A stretch of 64,000 bases of DNA from Lachnospiraceae bacterium (GTDB lineage: Bacteria > Bacillota > Clostridia > Lachnospirales > Lachnospiraceae), in contig JAFRLH010000085.1 of NCBI GenBank assembly GCA_017431345.1, forward strand, positions 37,911-101,910, read 5' to 3'. Below the pieces are notes generated by a model that saw nothing but the letters and a program-made list of their open reading frames with translations, made no database searches and had not been told where the DNA came from. A program made the position numbers and the translations under genes. Shown one piece after another: positions 16,014 through 24,708 of this stretch (position 1 is its first letter; each line of letters begins with the position of its first letter).

Positions 16014-17606
16014 ATGAAGAAAAGAGAGAACCGGACAATCAAATTTCCTGCAGCTGAAGAAAGTTTTAAAGACGCCGGCTCGTTCATCAACCAGTGCCTG
16101 TCGTCAGAAGCTGTCAGCAATGAGATCATTTCCGAGACCATGCTGGTTTTTGAAGCCATTTTTCATAATTACCTTGCGCAGGGACTTGGTCAGAATAAAA
16201 CGATGCGTCTGTCCTTTTTGAAAAAGTTCGGCGAGCTGGTGTTCAACATTGAATTCGAAGGGAGAATGCTGTATCTGTTCACGGATGAGGATTCGCCGGA
16301 GAACAGGATTTTAAGAGCTTATGAAGACAGGATCGGATCCTATTACCGTTCTGGGATCAATACTGCCCAGATCACTGTAAAGAGAGTGTATCTGACTTCC
16401 ATTATCTACTGCACCGTCGGGCTCCTTCTTGCCCTTTTGATATTCAAACCGATCCTGTTATGGATGCCGGTACGTCCAAGGATGATGATAATGGGAGATG
16501 TATTGGTTCCCTGTACGATCCTGTTCGGCAATGCCGCGCTTATGATCGGTGCACCGGTGACGTTCTTTTCCCTGGTGAAAAACCTTATCCAGATCAACAT
16601 TGTTTCGACAAGGGGTTCGGACATCCGCAAACTGCAGGTGAAATCCGTTATGAACTCATTGGCAGCCATTTTTTTTGCTGCTGTTGCGGGGTGTCTTCTG
16701 CTCCAACAGTTCATTCTGCACGAACAGACAGTAAAAACGGATATCGTCGATTCATTTCAAAAAGCATTGTTCAATCTGATCACGGGATCGATTCCCGCAA
16801 GCATTTTTGAACCTTTTGAATCGATTTCCCCGATTCCGCTGATCGTTCTGGCTCTGCTTCTGACCTATGTGGCCTGTTCATCCGGAAGATACTTCAACAA
16901 GCTGGAAGAGATCGTGAATATATGCTATACCGTCTTCTCGAAAATGCTCGGGCTGATCCTGTTCACGCTTCCGGCCGCCACTTTCATAACGTTTCTTACT
17001 GCCCTTCTGGTCGAAGACTACAGCAATCTGGTCATGATCCTGAAAGCCGTACTGATCATCGATGTCTGTATGTTCATCTATTCACTGATCTACCTGTACA
17101 GGCTGAAAAGCAGCGGTATCAAAGTAATACCGTTCCTGAAGAAACTGTTTCCCCTCCTCCTGGAAAACCTGCGGATCAATTCTGCCATTGATGCGGTTCC
17201 CTTTAATATACGGTACTGCACCAGACATTTCGGAATGAACAGGAAGCGCCTTGAAAAATCACTCCCCGTCCTTGCCGAGATCAATCTGGAGGGAAATTGT
17301 CTGCTGCTCATGATGATCGGTATGTTCGTCCTGTTTGGCTCAGGAGAGTCTGCGAAATGGTACGTGATCGCCATCATCGCTTTTCTGGTCTTGTTCCTGT
17401 CGCTTGGCGCGCCGAATCAGCCCGGATCTATACTGATCGGATCACTGATCATCATGAAGTATCTTGGTTACGAAGATCCTGTCGAAATCGCCATTTATAT
17501 GGAGGTGGCTTTCGGTATCTTCCAGAATATCCTGAATGTGATCGGAGATGTGATCCAGATGGCAATTTATGAACAGCAGGGGGAGAGCGCTTCCCTGCTG
17601 AAATAA
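16014..17606 (+). CDS. dicarboxylate/amino-acid:cation symporter-like protein with N-terminal cytoplasmic domain
   Basis: 530 residues. From about residue 125 on, eight-plus hydrophobic segments match the DAACS (GltP-like) fold, with hallmark positions: NSAIDAVPFNIRYC in place of the serine-rich SSSAATLP hairpin, INLEGN in place of NMDGT, and NVIGD in the last helix matching NVxGD. The Na+/substrate-binding residues are thus partly diverged. Residues 1-120 form an extra soluble domain (SETMLVFEAIFHNYL, then beta strands LVFNIEFEGRMLYLF) that looks like a degenerate HATPase/RsbW-type module. Ligand unknown. It is monocistronic between a terminator and a convergent operon. Confidence 0.75.
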   Translation: MKKRENRTIKFPAAEESFKDAGSFINQCLSSEAVSNEIISETMLVFEAIFHNYLAQGLGQNKTMRLSFLKKFGELVFNIEFEGRMLYLFTDEDSPENRILRAYEDRIGSYYRSGINTAQITVKRVYLTSIIYCTVGLLLALLIFKPILLWMPVRPRMMIMGDVLVPCTILFGNAALMIGAPVTFFSLVKNLIQINIVSTRGSDIRKLQVKSVMNSLAAIFFAAVAGCLLLQQFILHEQTVKTDIVDSFQKALFNLITGSIPASIFEPFESISPIPLIVLALLLTYVACSSGRYFNKLEEIVNICYTVFSKMLGLILFTLPAATFITFLTALLVEDYSNLVMILKAVLIIDVCMFIYSLIYLYRLKSSGIKVIPFLKKLFPLLLENLRINSAIDAVPFNIRYCTRHFGMNRKRLEKSLPVLAEINLEGNCLLLMMIGMFVLFGSGESAKWYVIAIIAFLVLFLSLGAPNQPGSILIGSLIIMKYLGYEDPVEIAIYMEVAFGIFQNILNVIGDVIQMAIYEQQGESASLLK

Positions 17607-17617
17607 TACCCCAAGGT

Positions 17618-19132
17618 TTAAAGCGTCAGTTTTATGATCTCCTGCCGGAGGCTGTCATCGCGGTCCTTCAGCAGGAGCATTTTATTATATCTGTCATACG
17701 CTGCGCTGCCGTGACCGCCTGCGAACCGCAGGCAGTCTCTGTCCGCATTCAGTTCCGTCATCAGCATGACCATCTCATGGCCTGCGCCATAGACATGCTC
17801 CAGAAACGCAAATATATTTGCAAGTTCACGCTCGGTCTTAAGACCGAGCTTTTCTCTTGCATCCTCCCTGGCGGAGAACCAGCCTCTGGCAAATTCAAAG
17901 GAGCTGTTCTCCGGGCTTCCGGAAGAACTTCCTGCATCTGCGGGAAGCAGATCACCGAGTTCCTTTAATGCAGCAGCAGTCAGCCGCAGGATCTTTGCCG
18001 CTTCCCGGCTGATCATGCCGGCATCCTGTTTCCGTTCCAGTTCCTCAGACAGTGCATTTCGTTTTCCGTAAACAAAAGAAGCGCCGTCCTCTGCATGGAC
18101 CGGATATTTCATTTCCGCCAGGATGCCGAACAGTTTTTCCTGCACTGCAGTCCGTTCGTTGTAAGCTGCCAGATCTCTGTGAACGCCGTCTGCCAGCAGC
18201 CGGATCAGGCTGAATTTCTCATCAAACGGGATCTCCTGCAGCGCAGCCGGATCAGGCAGGTATTTCCCGGCAATAATATCATCGATCCGATACACTTCAC
18301 TGTATTTTCTGTAAAGATCATAATAGACTGCGAAATCCCGCGCGATCTGCGCATCCTGCAGATACTGGACCGTCATTTTTTCGGTGACAGCTTCTCCCAT
18401 GGCTTCATACGCAAAGATCATCCGGGAAAGGTCTTCCCAGCCTCTGGCCGTCACAAAATGCCTTCCGTCTACTTCCGTCCTGATGACATAAAAATGCTGC
18501 TTTTTGATATTCAGATAGGAGAGGATCGAACCGTGGACGTGATTGGCGGCGGCATATTCTTTCCAGACGGAAAAATCCGCTTCGATCTCCATCTTTTTGA
18601 CACGGTCCAGTGTAACGATATCAAATTCCCTGGCGGAACGGTTGTACTGCGGCTGATTTCCTGCTGTCACGATGATCCATCCGTCCGGTACATGATGGGT
18701 TCCGAAAGTCTTATACTGCAGGAACTGGAGCATGGTCGGCGCAAGGGTCTCCGAAACGCAGTTGATCTCATCCAGGAACAGGATCCCTTCCTGCACGCCG
18801 GTCTTTTCGATCTTGTCATAAACAGAAGCAACGATTTCACTCATCGTATATTCTGTTACAGCCTGTTCCTTCCCGCCAAACGACTTGTGTGAGATCATGG
18901 GCAGGCCGATCGCACTTTGACGCGTATGATGCGTGATCGTATAGGCGACCAGGCCGATCCCGCATTCTTCCGCGATCTGTTCCATCACGGCAGTTTTGCC
19001 GATACCGGGCGGGCCGATCAACAGGATCGGACGCTGCTGCTCAAACGGAATCTCATAAGCTCCGGTCTCATCTTTTCTCTGATAAGCGCGGATCGTGCGG
19101 ATCATTTCTTCTTTTGCTTCTTTTATATTCAT
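17618..19132 (-). CDS. MoxR-type AAA+ ATPase
   Basis: 504 residues. AAA+ core with Walker A GPPGIGKT (residues 40-47), Walker B ILFLDEIN (117-124) and a TAGNQPQYNRSAREFD sensor region near 155-172; this is the MoxR/RavA class that acts as a chaperone-like remodeller with vWA partners. The C-terminal ~230 residues are helical with no motif I recognise. It is the last gene of a three-gene reverse-strand operon (LRR, vWA, ATPase), beginning 42 nt after the vWA stop, behind a weak AACGGAGTG site. The pairing of MoxR ATPase with vWA is well established; the target is unknown. Confidence 0.85.
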   Translation of the reverse strand: MNIKEAKEEMIRTIRAYQRKDETGAYEIPFEQQRPILLIGPPGIGKTAVMEQIAEECGIGLVAYTITHHTRQSAIGLPMISHKSFGGKEQAVTEYTMSEIVASVYDKIEKTGVQEGILFLDEINCVSETLAPTMLQFLQYKTFGTHHVPDGWIIVTAGNQPQYNRSAREFDIVTLDRVKKMEIEADFSVWKEYAAANHVHGSILSYLNIKKQHFYVIRTEVDGRHFVTARGWEDLSRMIFAYEAMGEAVTEKMTVQYLQDAQIARDFAVYYDLYRKYSEVYRIDDIIAGKYLPDPAALQEIPFDEKFSLIRLLADGVHRDLAAYNERTAVQEKLFGILAEMKYPVHAEDGASFVYGKRNALSEELERKQDAGMISREAAKILRLTAAALKELGDLLPADAGSSSGSPENSSFEFARGWFSAREDAREKLGLKTERELANIFAFLEHVYGAGHEMVMLMTELNADRDCLRFAGGHGSAAYDRYNKMLLLKDRDDSLRQEIIKLTL

Positions 19133-19174
19133 TGTTTATCACTCCGTTAAGTGCTGTGCATCTGGTGAGCAGGA

Positions 19175-20473
19175 TCAGACATACAGTTTGACAGCCCAGT
19201 CGGGAACGCCGGTATCGTCGTGATCCAGGTCTTTGCAGAAGACGAAAGCGGTATCATAGGCCGTCGGGTCCTCCGGAAATGTTCCGTATCCGTCGGTGAA
19301 ATACATCAGGCCGCGCAGATCATTGAGCTTTCCGCGCCGGATCAGATCATCCACATAAGTGAAGACCGGCCGGAAATCCGTGCCCATGCCCCCTTTGATC
19401 TCCAGTCCGTCAGAATACTTCCTGAGATCATTGACATCCGAAATCAGGATATCATGCTGCACCTGGTCGTCGCATTCGATCAGATGAATCTGGACATGAT
19501 GGAAAAACGTTTCCTGCGCGGAGAGGATCGCGGCAGTGCCGTTCAGGAACTCCTGCAGCTGCTCCTGCCTGGTGGAAGCAGAAGTATCCACTGCGATCAC
19601 GAGTTGGTCGATCCCGACTTCTTCCCGGTATTCATTCTCCTCGATCAGCGGCATGTTGCCGAACATCTCGATCCCGAAGTTGTAATACCCGTAATCGAAC
19701 CCGTCCGGATCGATCCGCACTTCTTCGCGGATCGTCATGAACCGCCGCAGGAACTCCCGGTAATCCGTTTTATCATCCTCTTCGAACGAAAGGAGCCAGG
19801 AGAGACTGCCTTTGTCGGAAGAAGCTTCATTCCCGGATACGGCTGCCATTTCTTTCGTATCCTTCGCGCGGTCATCCCATTTCTGCTCTCTGGAAGAACG
19901 GGACGGACCGTCTTTGTTATCCGGCGGATCATTCTTCAGTTCTGCCCAGAAATGATGGTCATCCCGCCGGAATTCCGCAGCCAGCTTCAGAAGCATATCA
20001 TAGCCGGGCATGTTTTCCGTATAATACTGATAGATCCTCGGTGCAGTCAGGATCTGTACGTTTTCCTGCAGCTCCCTGTAGACTGATTCCCGGAAATCAC
20101 TTGGAATCCTGTACAGGATCTTCTCGTCAATACTGTCGATCAGCGCTTCGGCCGCAATGTCTGAACAGATGTCGAACAGATCGCCGTCCCTGAAATTTTC
20201 TTTCATGAAAGGATGTTTGAACAGACAGTGGATCAGCATCTGCATATATTCCCTGGTAAGGCTCCCCGGATCCTCCAGGTACATCCTGAAAAGATGATTC
20301 GGATTGAAACGGATCGACTCCGTATCTGTCCCGGCTGTCCGCGTACTCAGATCCATCCGGAAGCCGAGCGCATCCAGCGCCGGTCCCATGATCCGCAGGT
20401 TCACGTAAAGCGCCGTACGGATCGACTGCAGGATCCGGATCCCGGCATTCTCAAGTTCTTCTCTGGATCTCAT
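19175..20473 (-). CDS. vWA-domain protein with degenerate DUF2201-like metallopeptidase domain
   Basis: 432 residues. The C-terminal vWA domain (about 288-432) keeps a metal-ion-dependent adhesion site: DTSAS at 296-300, GTDF, and FTDGYG. The N-terminal part resembles the putative metallopeptidase domain that precedes vWA in this family, but where AHExLH is expected it reads EYMQMLIHCLFKHP, so the HExxH zinc motif is not intact. A charged linker occupies about 170-225. Its ATG overlaps the stop of the LRR gene by 4 nt, and the MoxR ATPase follows; together they look like one functional unit. Confidence 0.82.
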   Translation of the reverse strand: MRSREELENAGIRILQSIRTALYVNLRIMGPALDALGFRMDLSTRTAGTDTESIRFNPNHLFRMYLEDPGSLTREYMQMLIHCLFKHPFMKENFRDGDLFDICSDIAAEALIDSIDEKILYRIPSDFRESVYRELQENVQILTAPRIYQYYTENMPGYDMLLKLAAEFRRDDHHFWAELKNDPPDNKDGPSRSSREQKWDDRAKDTKEMAAVSGNEASSDKGSLSWLLSFEEDDKTDYREFLRRFMTIREEVRIDPDGFDYGYYNFGIEMFGNMPLIEENEYREEVGIDQLVIAVDTSASTRQEQLQEFLNGTAAILSAQETFFHHVQIHLIECDDQVQHDILISDVNDLRKYSDGLEIKGGMGTDFRPVFTYVDDLIRRGKLNDLRGLMYFTDGYGTFPEDPTAYDTAFVFCKDLDHDDTGVPDWAVKLYV

Positions 20474-21333
20474 AAGGAAAGCCTCCGGGACGTTCTTTCC
20501 CCGGCTGTCACACCGAGGAGCATGGAAACCATCATCGTTTTGCCGGCAGCAGAAGCATATTCCGCTGCTTCAGACGCTGCTTCATTGCTCAGCAGCCGGT
20601 CCTTTAAGAGCTGCTCAAGCCAGTCTGTCCTGTCGTGATCCACGGCAAGCTTTACAGCAGCACCGTCATTTTCCCGGATATAAGCGGCATACGATTCACG
20701 GGCCTGTTCGCTCAGTGAATAAGGATACGAAAGCCGCTCCAGAGCGGTCTCTGCGGCAAGCTTTACATTAACTGCTGCCAGCCTGTCGAACATCCTGTCA
20801 TATTCCCTGAAGCTGATCCCGTTCTTGTTCACACATTCCCTGTAGGTAAAGCCCGTGCCGACGATGCTGGAATGAAAGGCCCTGGCGAATGTGTCTTCCG
20901 TAAAATCAAGAACATAATCCGGGAAGAGCAGCCGTGCGTCTCCGTCCGGCAGATGCAGGAAGAAACGCATGGTCCGGTCGCTCTCTGCGAGGAGATCGCG
21001 CAGAATAGAATACCGTTCGTTGTACAGCTCGATTTCGATCTCTTCAAGCGCAGTGCATTGCCTGAAAGCGCCGTCATAGTAGTCCGCAATGCTGTCGTAA
21101 AGACTTAGTCTTTTAAGCCCGGTGCAGGCGTAGAAAGCAAACAGTCCCAGCGATCTCAGCGTCCCCGGCAGCCGGACGTAAAGGAGATCTTTCCTTCTGG
21201 AAAAGGCGGATTTGGCAACCGCACGGACAGGAAAATGGTCAATGCAATCGGGGATCTGAAGATGCCTGACTGTACCCTCATATCCCGTGATCGTTACTTC
21301 ATTGTTGATCGTCTCATAAAGAAAAGCCATGGA
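20470..21333 (-). CDS. BspA-type leucine-rich-repeat protein with helical C-terminal domain
   Basis: 287 residues using ATG at 21333, preferred because AGGAAGAGG precedes it; an upstream TTG at 21366 lacks a comparable site. Residues ~5-110 contain BspA/LRR_5-type repeats (LQIPDCIDHFPVRAVAKSAFSRR, LPGTLRSLGLFAFYACTGLKRLSLYDSI). The rest is helical with ankyrin-like repeats near the C terminus (AAVKLAVDHDRTDWLEQLLKDRLLSNEAASEAAEYA). No signal peptide, so it is cytoplasmic, unlike most BspA proteins. First gene of the LRR-vWA-MoxR operon; a substrate- or ligand-recognition role is inferred. Confidence 0.8.
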   Translation of the reverse strand, partial: SMAFLYETINNEVTITGYEGTVRHLQIPDCIDHFPVRAVAKSAFSRRKDLLYVRLPGTLRSLGLFAFYACTGLKRLSLYDSIADYYDGAFRQCTALEEIEIELYNERYSILRDLLAESDRTMRFFLHLPDGDARLLFPDYVLDFTEDTFARAFHSSIVGTGFTYRECVNKNGISFREYDRMFDRLAAVNVKLAAETALERLSYPYSLSEQARESYAAYIRENDGAAVKLAVDHDRTDWLEQLLKDRLLSNEAASEAAEYASAAGKTMMVSMLLGVTAGERTSRRLSL

Positions 21334-21381
21334 GAAGCCTCTTCCTGCCGGATTTTTATGGATCAAGCTTTTGTTCCATTA

Positions 21382-21409
21382 ATAATATATCATAAATAAA
21401 TCCCGGCAA
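21382..21409 (-). promoter_or_regulatory. candidate promoter of the LRR-vWA-MoxR operon
   Basis: Reverse strand: TTGCCG (21404-21409), 16 nt, TATTAT (21382-21387). -10 good, -35 four of six. Confidence 0.4.
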
Positions 21410-21484
21410 AAACACAATGCAAATTACAGATTCCTGTATTTCATACCGGACAATCAAAAAAATGAAGATTTGCATGGACAGGTT

Positions 21485-21513
21485 TTGACATGAGGATAAC
21501 TGTGGCGTAGAAT
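21485..21513 (+). promoter_or_regulatory. near-consensus promoter directly abutting the MMPL gene
   Basis: TTGACA (21485-21490), exactly 17 nt, TAGAAT (21508-21513). The expected start of transcription is about 21520, three nt before the ATG at 21523, which predicts a leaderless or nearly leaderless mRNA. No ribosome-binding site precedes the ATG. Confidence 0.75.
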
Positions 21514-21522
21514 ACTTTTATC

Positions 21523-23559
21523 ATGGGCATGAAAAGAGGAATCTTCAGTTTTATCGTAAGACACCGGAGGGCAGTCATCCTTTTTTATCTGGCTGTCATT
21601 GTTCTGTGCGCTTATATTTCCGGTTCAGTAAAAGTGGATTCCGATCTTTCCCATTATCTTCCAAAGGACTCCGATTCCACTGTAGATCTGCATATCATGG
21701 AGGAAGCCTTCGATGCACAGATCCCCAACGCCCAGTTCATGGTCAGGGATCTCAGCGTGAAAGAAGCGTCAGATCTGAAAGAGAAGATCGGGGAAGTGGA
21801 AGGTGTGATCAATGTATCCTGGCTCTCGGATCTCAATATTATGAACGCGCCGGTCTCAGTCCTTCCGAAAAGCCTGGCGGAACAGTATTACAGAGACGGA
21901 AATGCATTGTTTACGATTACCTTTGACAATGAATATTCCATGGATACCATGAATGAGATCCGTGCCCTGACAGAGAAAGAATCCTGGTTTTCCGGCAATT
22001 TCGTCAATTCCAAAGTCGCACAGGCAACCGCAAGAAGAGAAGTCTATTTTACGGTCGGGCTTGTTGTGATCTTTGCCGCGTTCCTGCTTTTTCTGATCCT
22101 GACATCTTTTGCGGAAGTAGCTGCCCTGATCGCGTGCCTGATGTCTGCCGTGGTGATCAATGCAGGTACAAATATTATCTTCGGTACCATCTCCACCATG
22201 ACGAATATTTCCTCCAGTGTTCTGCAGATGGGCGTTTGCGTGGACTATTCGATTTTCCTGATGCACAGATACGATTACTACAGAAGGGATGCAGATCCGG
22301 AGACGGCCATGATCCGTGCAATGGATGTTTCGCTGCTTTCCGTCGCCTCCAGCTCTGTGACAACGATGATCGGTTTTGCCGCCCTGATCTTTATGCGTTA
22401 CCGCATCGGAATGGATATGGGCGTTGTAATGGCCAAAGGCGTTGCCGTAAGCCTGATCACTTCTTTTACTATGCTTCCCTGTGTGATCCTGATGCTAGAC
22501 AGGCTGATCCAGAAGCATAAGCACAGACCGGTTGGAGAACGCGCAGACGGCTTTGCCAGGATCAGTATGGCTGCCCGTTACCCGGTCATGGCTGTGTTTG
22601 CCGCTGCAGCTGTGATATCCCTTCTGTCGATCGGGAAGAATCTCTTTTATTATGGTACGGCGCATATCTACAAAGACAATAATATCGTTGTGACAGACCG
22701 GGCGGAGATCGAATCCGTTTTCGGAAGGGAAAATCAGATGGTGCTTCTTGTGCCGGCCGGCAGGACGGGTGCTGAAGCAAAAATGATAAAACAGCTGAAA
22801 GATACGGATCAGCTGAAAAGCATCACTTCCTATACGGAACTGTTCGGACCGCTCCTTCCGGAAAAAATGATCCCGGAATATTACAGGAAACTCCTGCGGT
22901 CTGAATCTTACAGCCGGATCATTCTGAATTACGAGCTGGATGAAGAATCAGAGGAGACCTTCGGCGTGATCGAAGAGATAAAGCGGACCGCGGAGGATTT
23001 CTTCCCGGGAGAGTCTCATCTGATCGGCAACAGCGTGTCGGTCCACGATCTGAAAAAGGTGATCTCCGCAGATAATATCAGGATCAATCTGATCACCGGC
23101 TCTGCCATTTTTATGGTCCTGATCCTGACGCTTCGGTCCCTGCTGCTGCCGGTCATCCTTACGCTCTGCATAGAAGGATCAGCCTGGATCACCATGGCGT
23201 CTTTCATCCCGGAAGGGAAGCCGATCTTTTATATCGGATATCTGGTAGTCACTTCGATCCTGCTCGGATGTACCGTAGACTACGCGATCCTGGTCACCAG
23301 CAGATACAGGGAACTGAAAGCGGCCAGTGACAGGGATGCCGTCAGGAACAGCGTTTCCTTATCCGCTTCCTCAGTCATTACTTCTGCGCTGATCCTGACG
23401 TCCGGCGGCGTCGGACTGTGGCTTTTGAGCACGAATCAGCTGGTCGCCCAGCTTGGCGTCATGCTGGGGAGGGGCACTGTAACAGCAGCTGCTGTCGTCC
23501 TTTTCGCCCTGCCGGGTTTCCTGTCCGTTTATGACAGGATCAGGTATAGAAGAAACTGA
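21523..23559 (+). CDS. MMPL/RND-family membrane transporter
   Basis: 678 residues in the duplicated RND arrangement: one helix (~16-34), an external loop, six helices (~170-330), then a second half with helix ~350-370, loop, and six helices to the end. Motifs typical of MMPL proteins include DSDLSHYLPKDS, MGVCVDYSIFLMHRY and LLGCTVDYAILVTSRYRE (paired DY in TM4/TM10 that carry protons). Such proteins export lipids or hydrophobic compounds by proton antiport. ATG at 21523 (or 21529) has no Shine-Dalgarno sequence; see the adjoining promoter. Confidence 0.88.
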   Translation: MGMKRGIFSFIVRHRRAVILFYLAVIVLCAYISGSVKVDSDLSHYLPKDSDSTVDLHIMEEAFDAQIPNAQFMVRDLSVKEASDLKEKIGEVEGVINVSWLSDLNIMNAPVSVLPKSLAEQYYRDGNALFTITFDNEYSMDTMNEIRALTEKESWFSGNFVNSKVAQATARREVYFTVGLVVIFAAFLLFLILTSFAEVAALIACLMSAVVINAGTNIIFGTISTMTNISSSVLQMGVCVDYSIFLMHRYDYYRRDADPETAMIRAMDVSLLSVASSSVTTMIGFAALIFMRYRIGMDMGVVMAKGVAVSLITSFTMLPCVILMLDRLIQKHKHRPVGERADGFARISMAARYPVMAVFAAAAVISLLSIGKNLFYYGTAHIYKDNNIVVTDRAEIESVFGRENQMVLLVPAGRTGAEAKMIKQLKDTDQLKSITSYTELFGPLLPEKMIPEYYRKLLRSESYSRIILNYELDEESEETFGVIEEIKRTAEDFFPGESHLIGNSVSVHDLKKVISADNIRINLITGSAIFMVLILTLRSLLLPVILTLCIEGSAWITMASFIPEGKPIFYIGYLVVTSILLGCTVDYAILVTSRYRELKAASDRDAVRNSVSLSASSVITSALILTSGGVGLWLLSTNQLVAQLGVMLGRGTVTAAAVVLFALPGFLSVYDRIRYRRN

Positions 23560-23613
23560 TGGAAAATGCTGCTTCTTAATGATCCCGATCATCTTCAGCC
23601 TGGAGGAAAAAAC

Positions 23614-24693
23614 ATGAAAAAAATTGCGGTCCTTGGCGGCGGCAACGGCGCGCATGCCCTGGCATTTGACATGATCAGCGTAGGACATGAAGTCAGAATG
23701 TTCTACAGAAATAAGAACCGGAAGATATTCAGGACAGGCGTGTTTTACGCTGCCGGAGATGTAATTTCCGGACCGGCGGAGCCTGCGCTGGTCACAGACG
23801 ATCTGCAGGCTGCTGTGGAGGGCGCTGACTGCATCTTCCTGGTCACACCGGCATACGCGCATGATAACTATGCGCATATGCTTAAAGGATTGCTGCACAA
23901 AGACCAGCTGCTGTTCGTTTTCCCCGGAGCATTTGCTTCGCTCCAGATGCGGGCTGTATGGGGCGGGGAAGACTGCCCGGTCATCATTGAATCCAACAAT
24001 CTTCCTTACGGCGCCAGGATGCCGGAAGAGGATCTTGTGGAAGTCTACAACCGCAATCCCCTGAGCATCGGAATCATGCCGTCCGAACGCGCAGAGGAAA
24101 TATTTGGAGAGGCACGGAAGATCGTTCATCCCATAGAACTGGCGACCCTTCTGCCGGATATCCTTGCCTGTGGGCTTTCTCTCGTAAATCCGGCTACACA
24201 TCCGGGTCCCTGCCTGATCAACGCGTCCAATATAGAAAGGCCGAATGTGGATTTTTACCTTTATGAACACGGTTTTTCCCCGTCGGCGGCAAAACTGATG
24301 CGGGAAACAGACAGAGAACGTATTGCACTTGCTGCTGCTTTGGGCTATGATATTGACCCGGTAGCAGAAGCATTTCATGTCCCGCATAACTACTCCTGGG
24401 AAGAGCTGTACAAGGCGGTGCACGGGAATATCACGCACACCGTGATAGCCGGCCCGAATGATATCAACAACAGGTATCTGACGGAGGACGCACCGTACGG
24501 TCTTGTGCCATGGACTGCCATTGCGCAGCTTTACGGTTTCCGTATGCCTACAGCTGAATCCATCGTCAATCTTTACAGCGTCATTCATGGCAGAGACTGG
24601 AATACCGAAGGCCTTTCCGGCAAAAAGCTGGGGCTTGACGGTTTTACGCCCGAAACGCTCAGGGAATATCTTCGGACCGGAAAAAATCATTGA
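23614..24693 (+). CDS. NAD/octopine-nopaline dehydrogenase family protein
   Basis: 359 residues, start behind TGGAGG. N-terminal Rossmann fold with VLGGGNGAHALA (residues 5-16) binding NAD(P); C-terminal octopine-dehydrogenase domain with NPATHPGPCLINASNIE, whose His is the family's catalytic base candidate. Family members reductively couple an amino acid to a 2-oxo acid, forming opines, or the reverse. It is followed 15 nt later by a threonine-aldolase gene, suggesting shared amino-acid metabolism. Substrates are not readable from sequence. Confidence 0.82.
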   Translation: MKKIAVLGGGNGAHALAFDMISVGHEVRMFYRNKNRKIFRTGVFYAAGDVISGPAEPALVTDDLQAAVEGADCIFLVTPAYAHDNYAHMLKGLLHKDQLLFVFPGAFASLQMRAVWGGEDCPVIIESNNLPYGARMPEEDLVEVYNRNPLSIGIMPSERAEEIFGEARKIVHPIELATLLPDILACGLSLVNPATHPGPCLINASNIERPNVDFYLYEHGFSPSAAKLMRETDRERIALAAALGYDIDPVAEAFHVPHNYSWEELYKAVHGNITHTVIAGPNDINNRYLTEDAPYGLVPWTAIAQLYGFRMPTAESIVNLYSVIHGRDWNTEGLSGKKLGLDGFTPETLREYLRTGKNH

Positions 24694-24708
24694 TACAAGA
24701 GGTGTATG

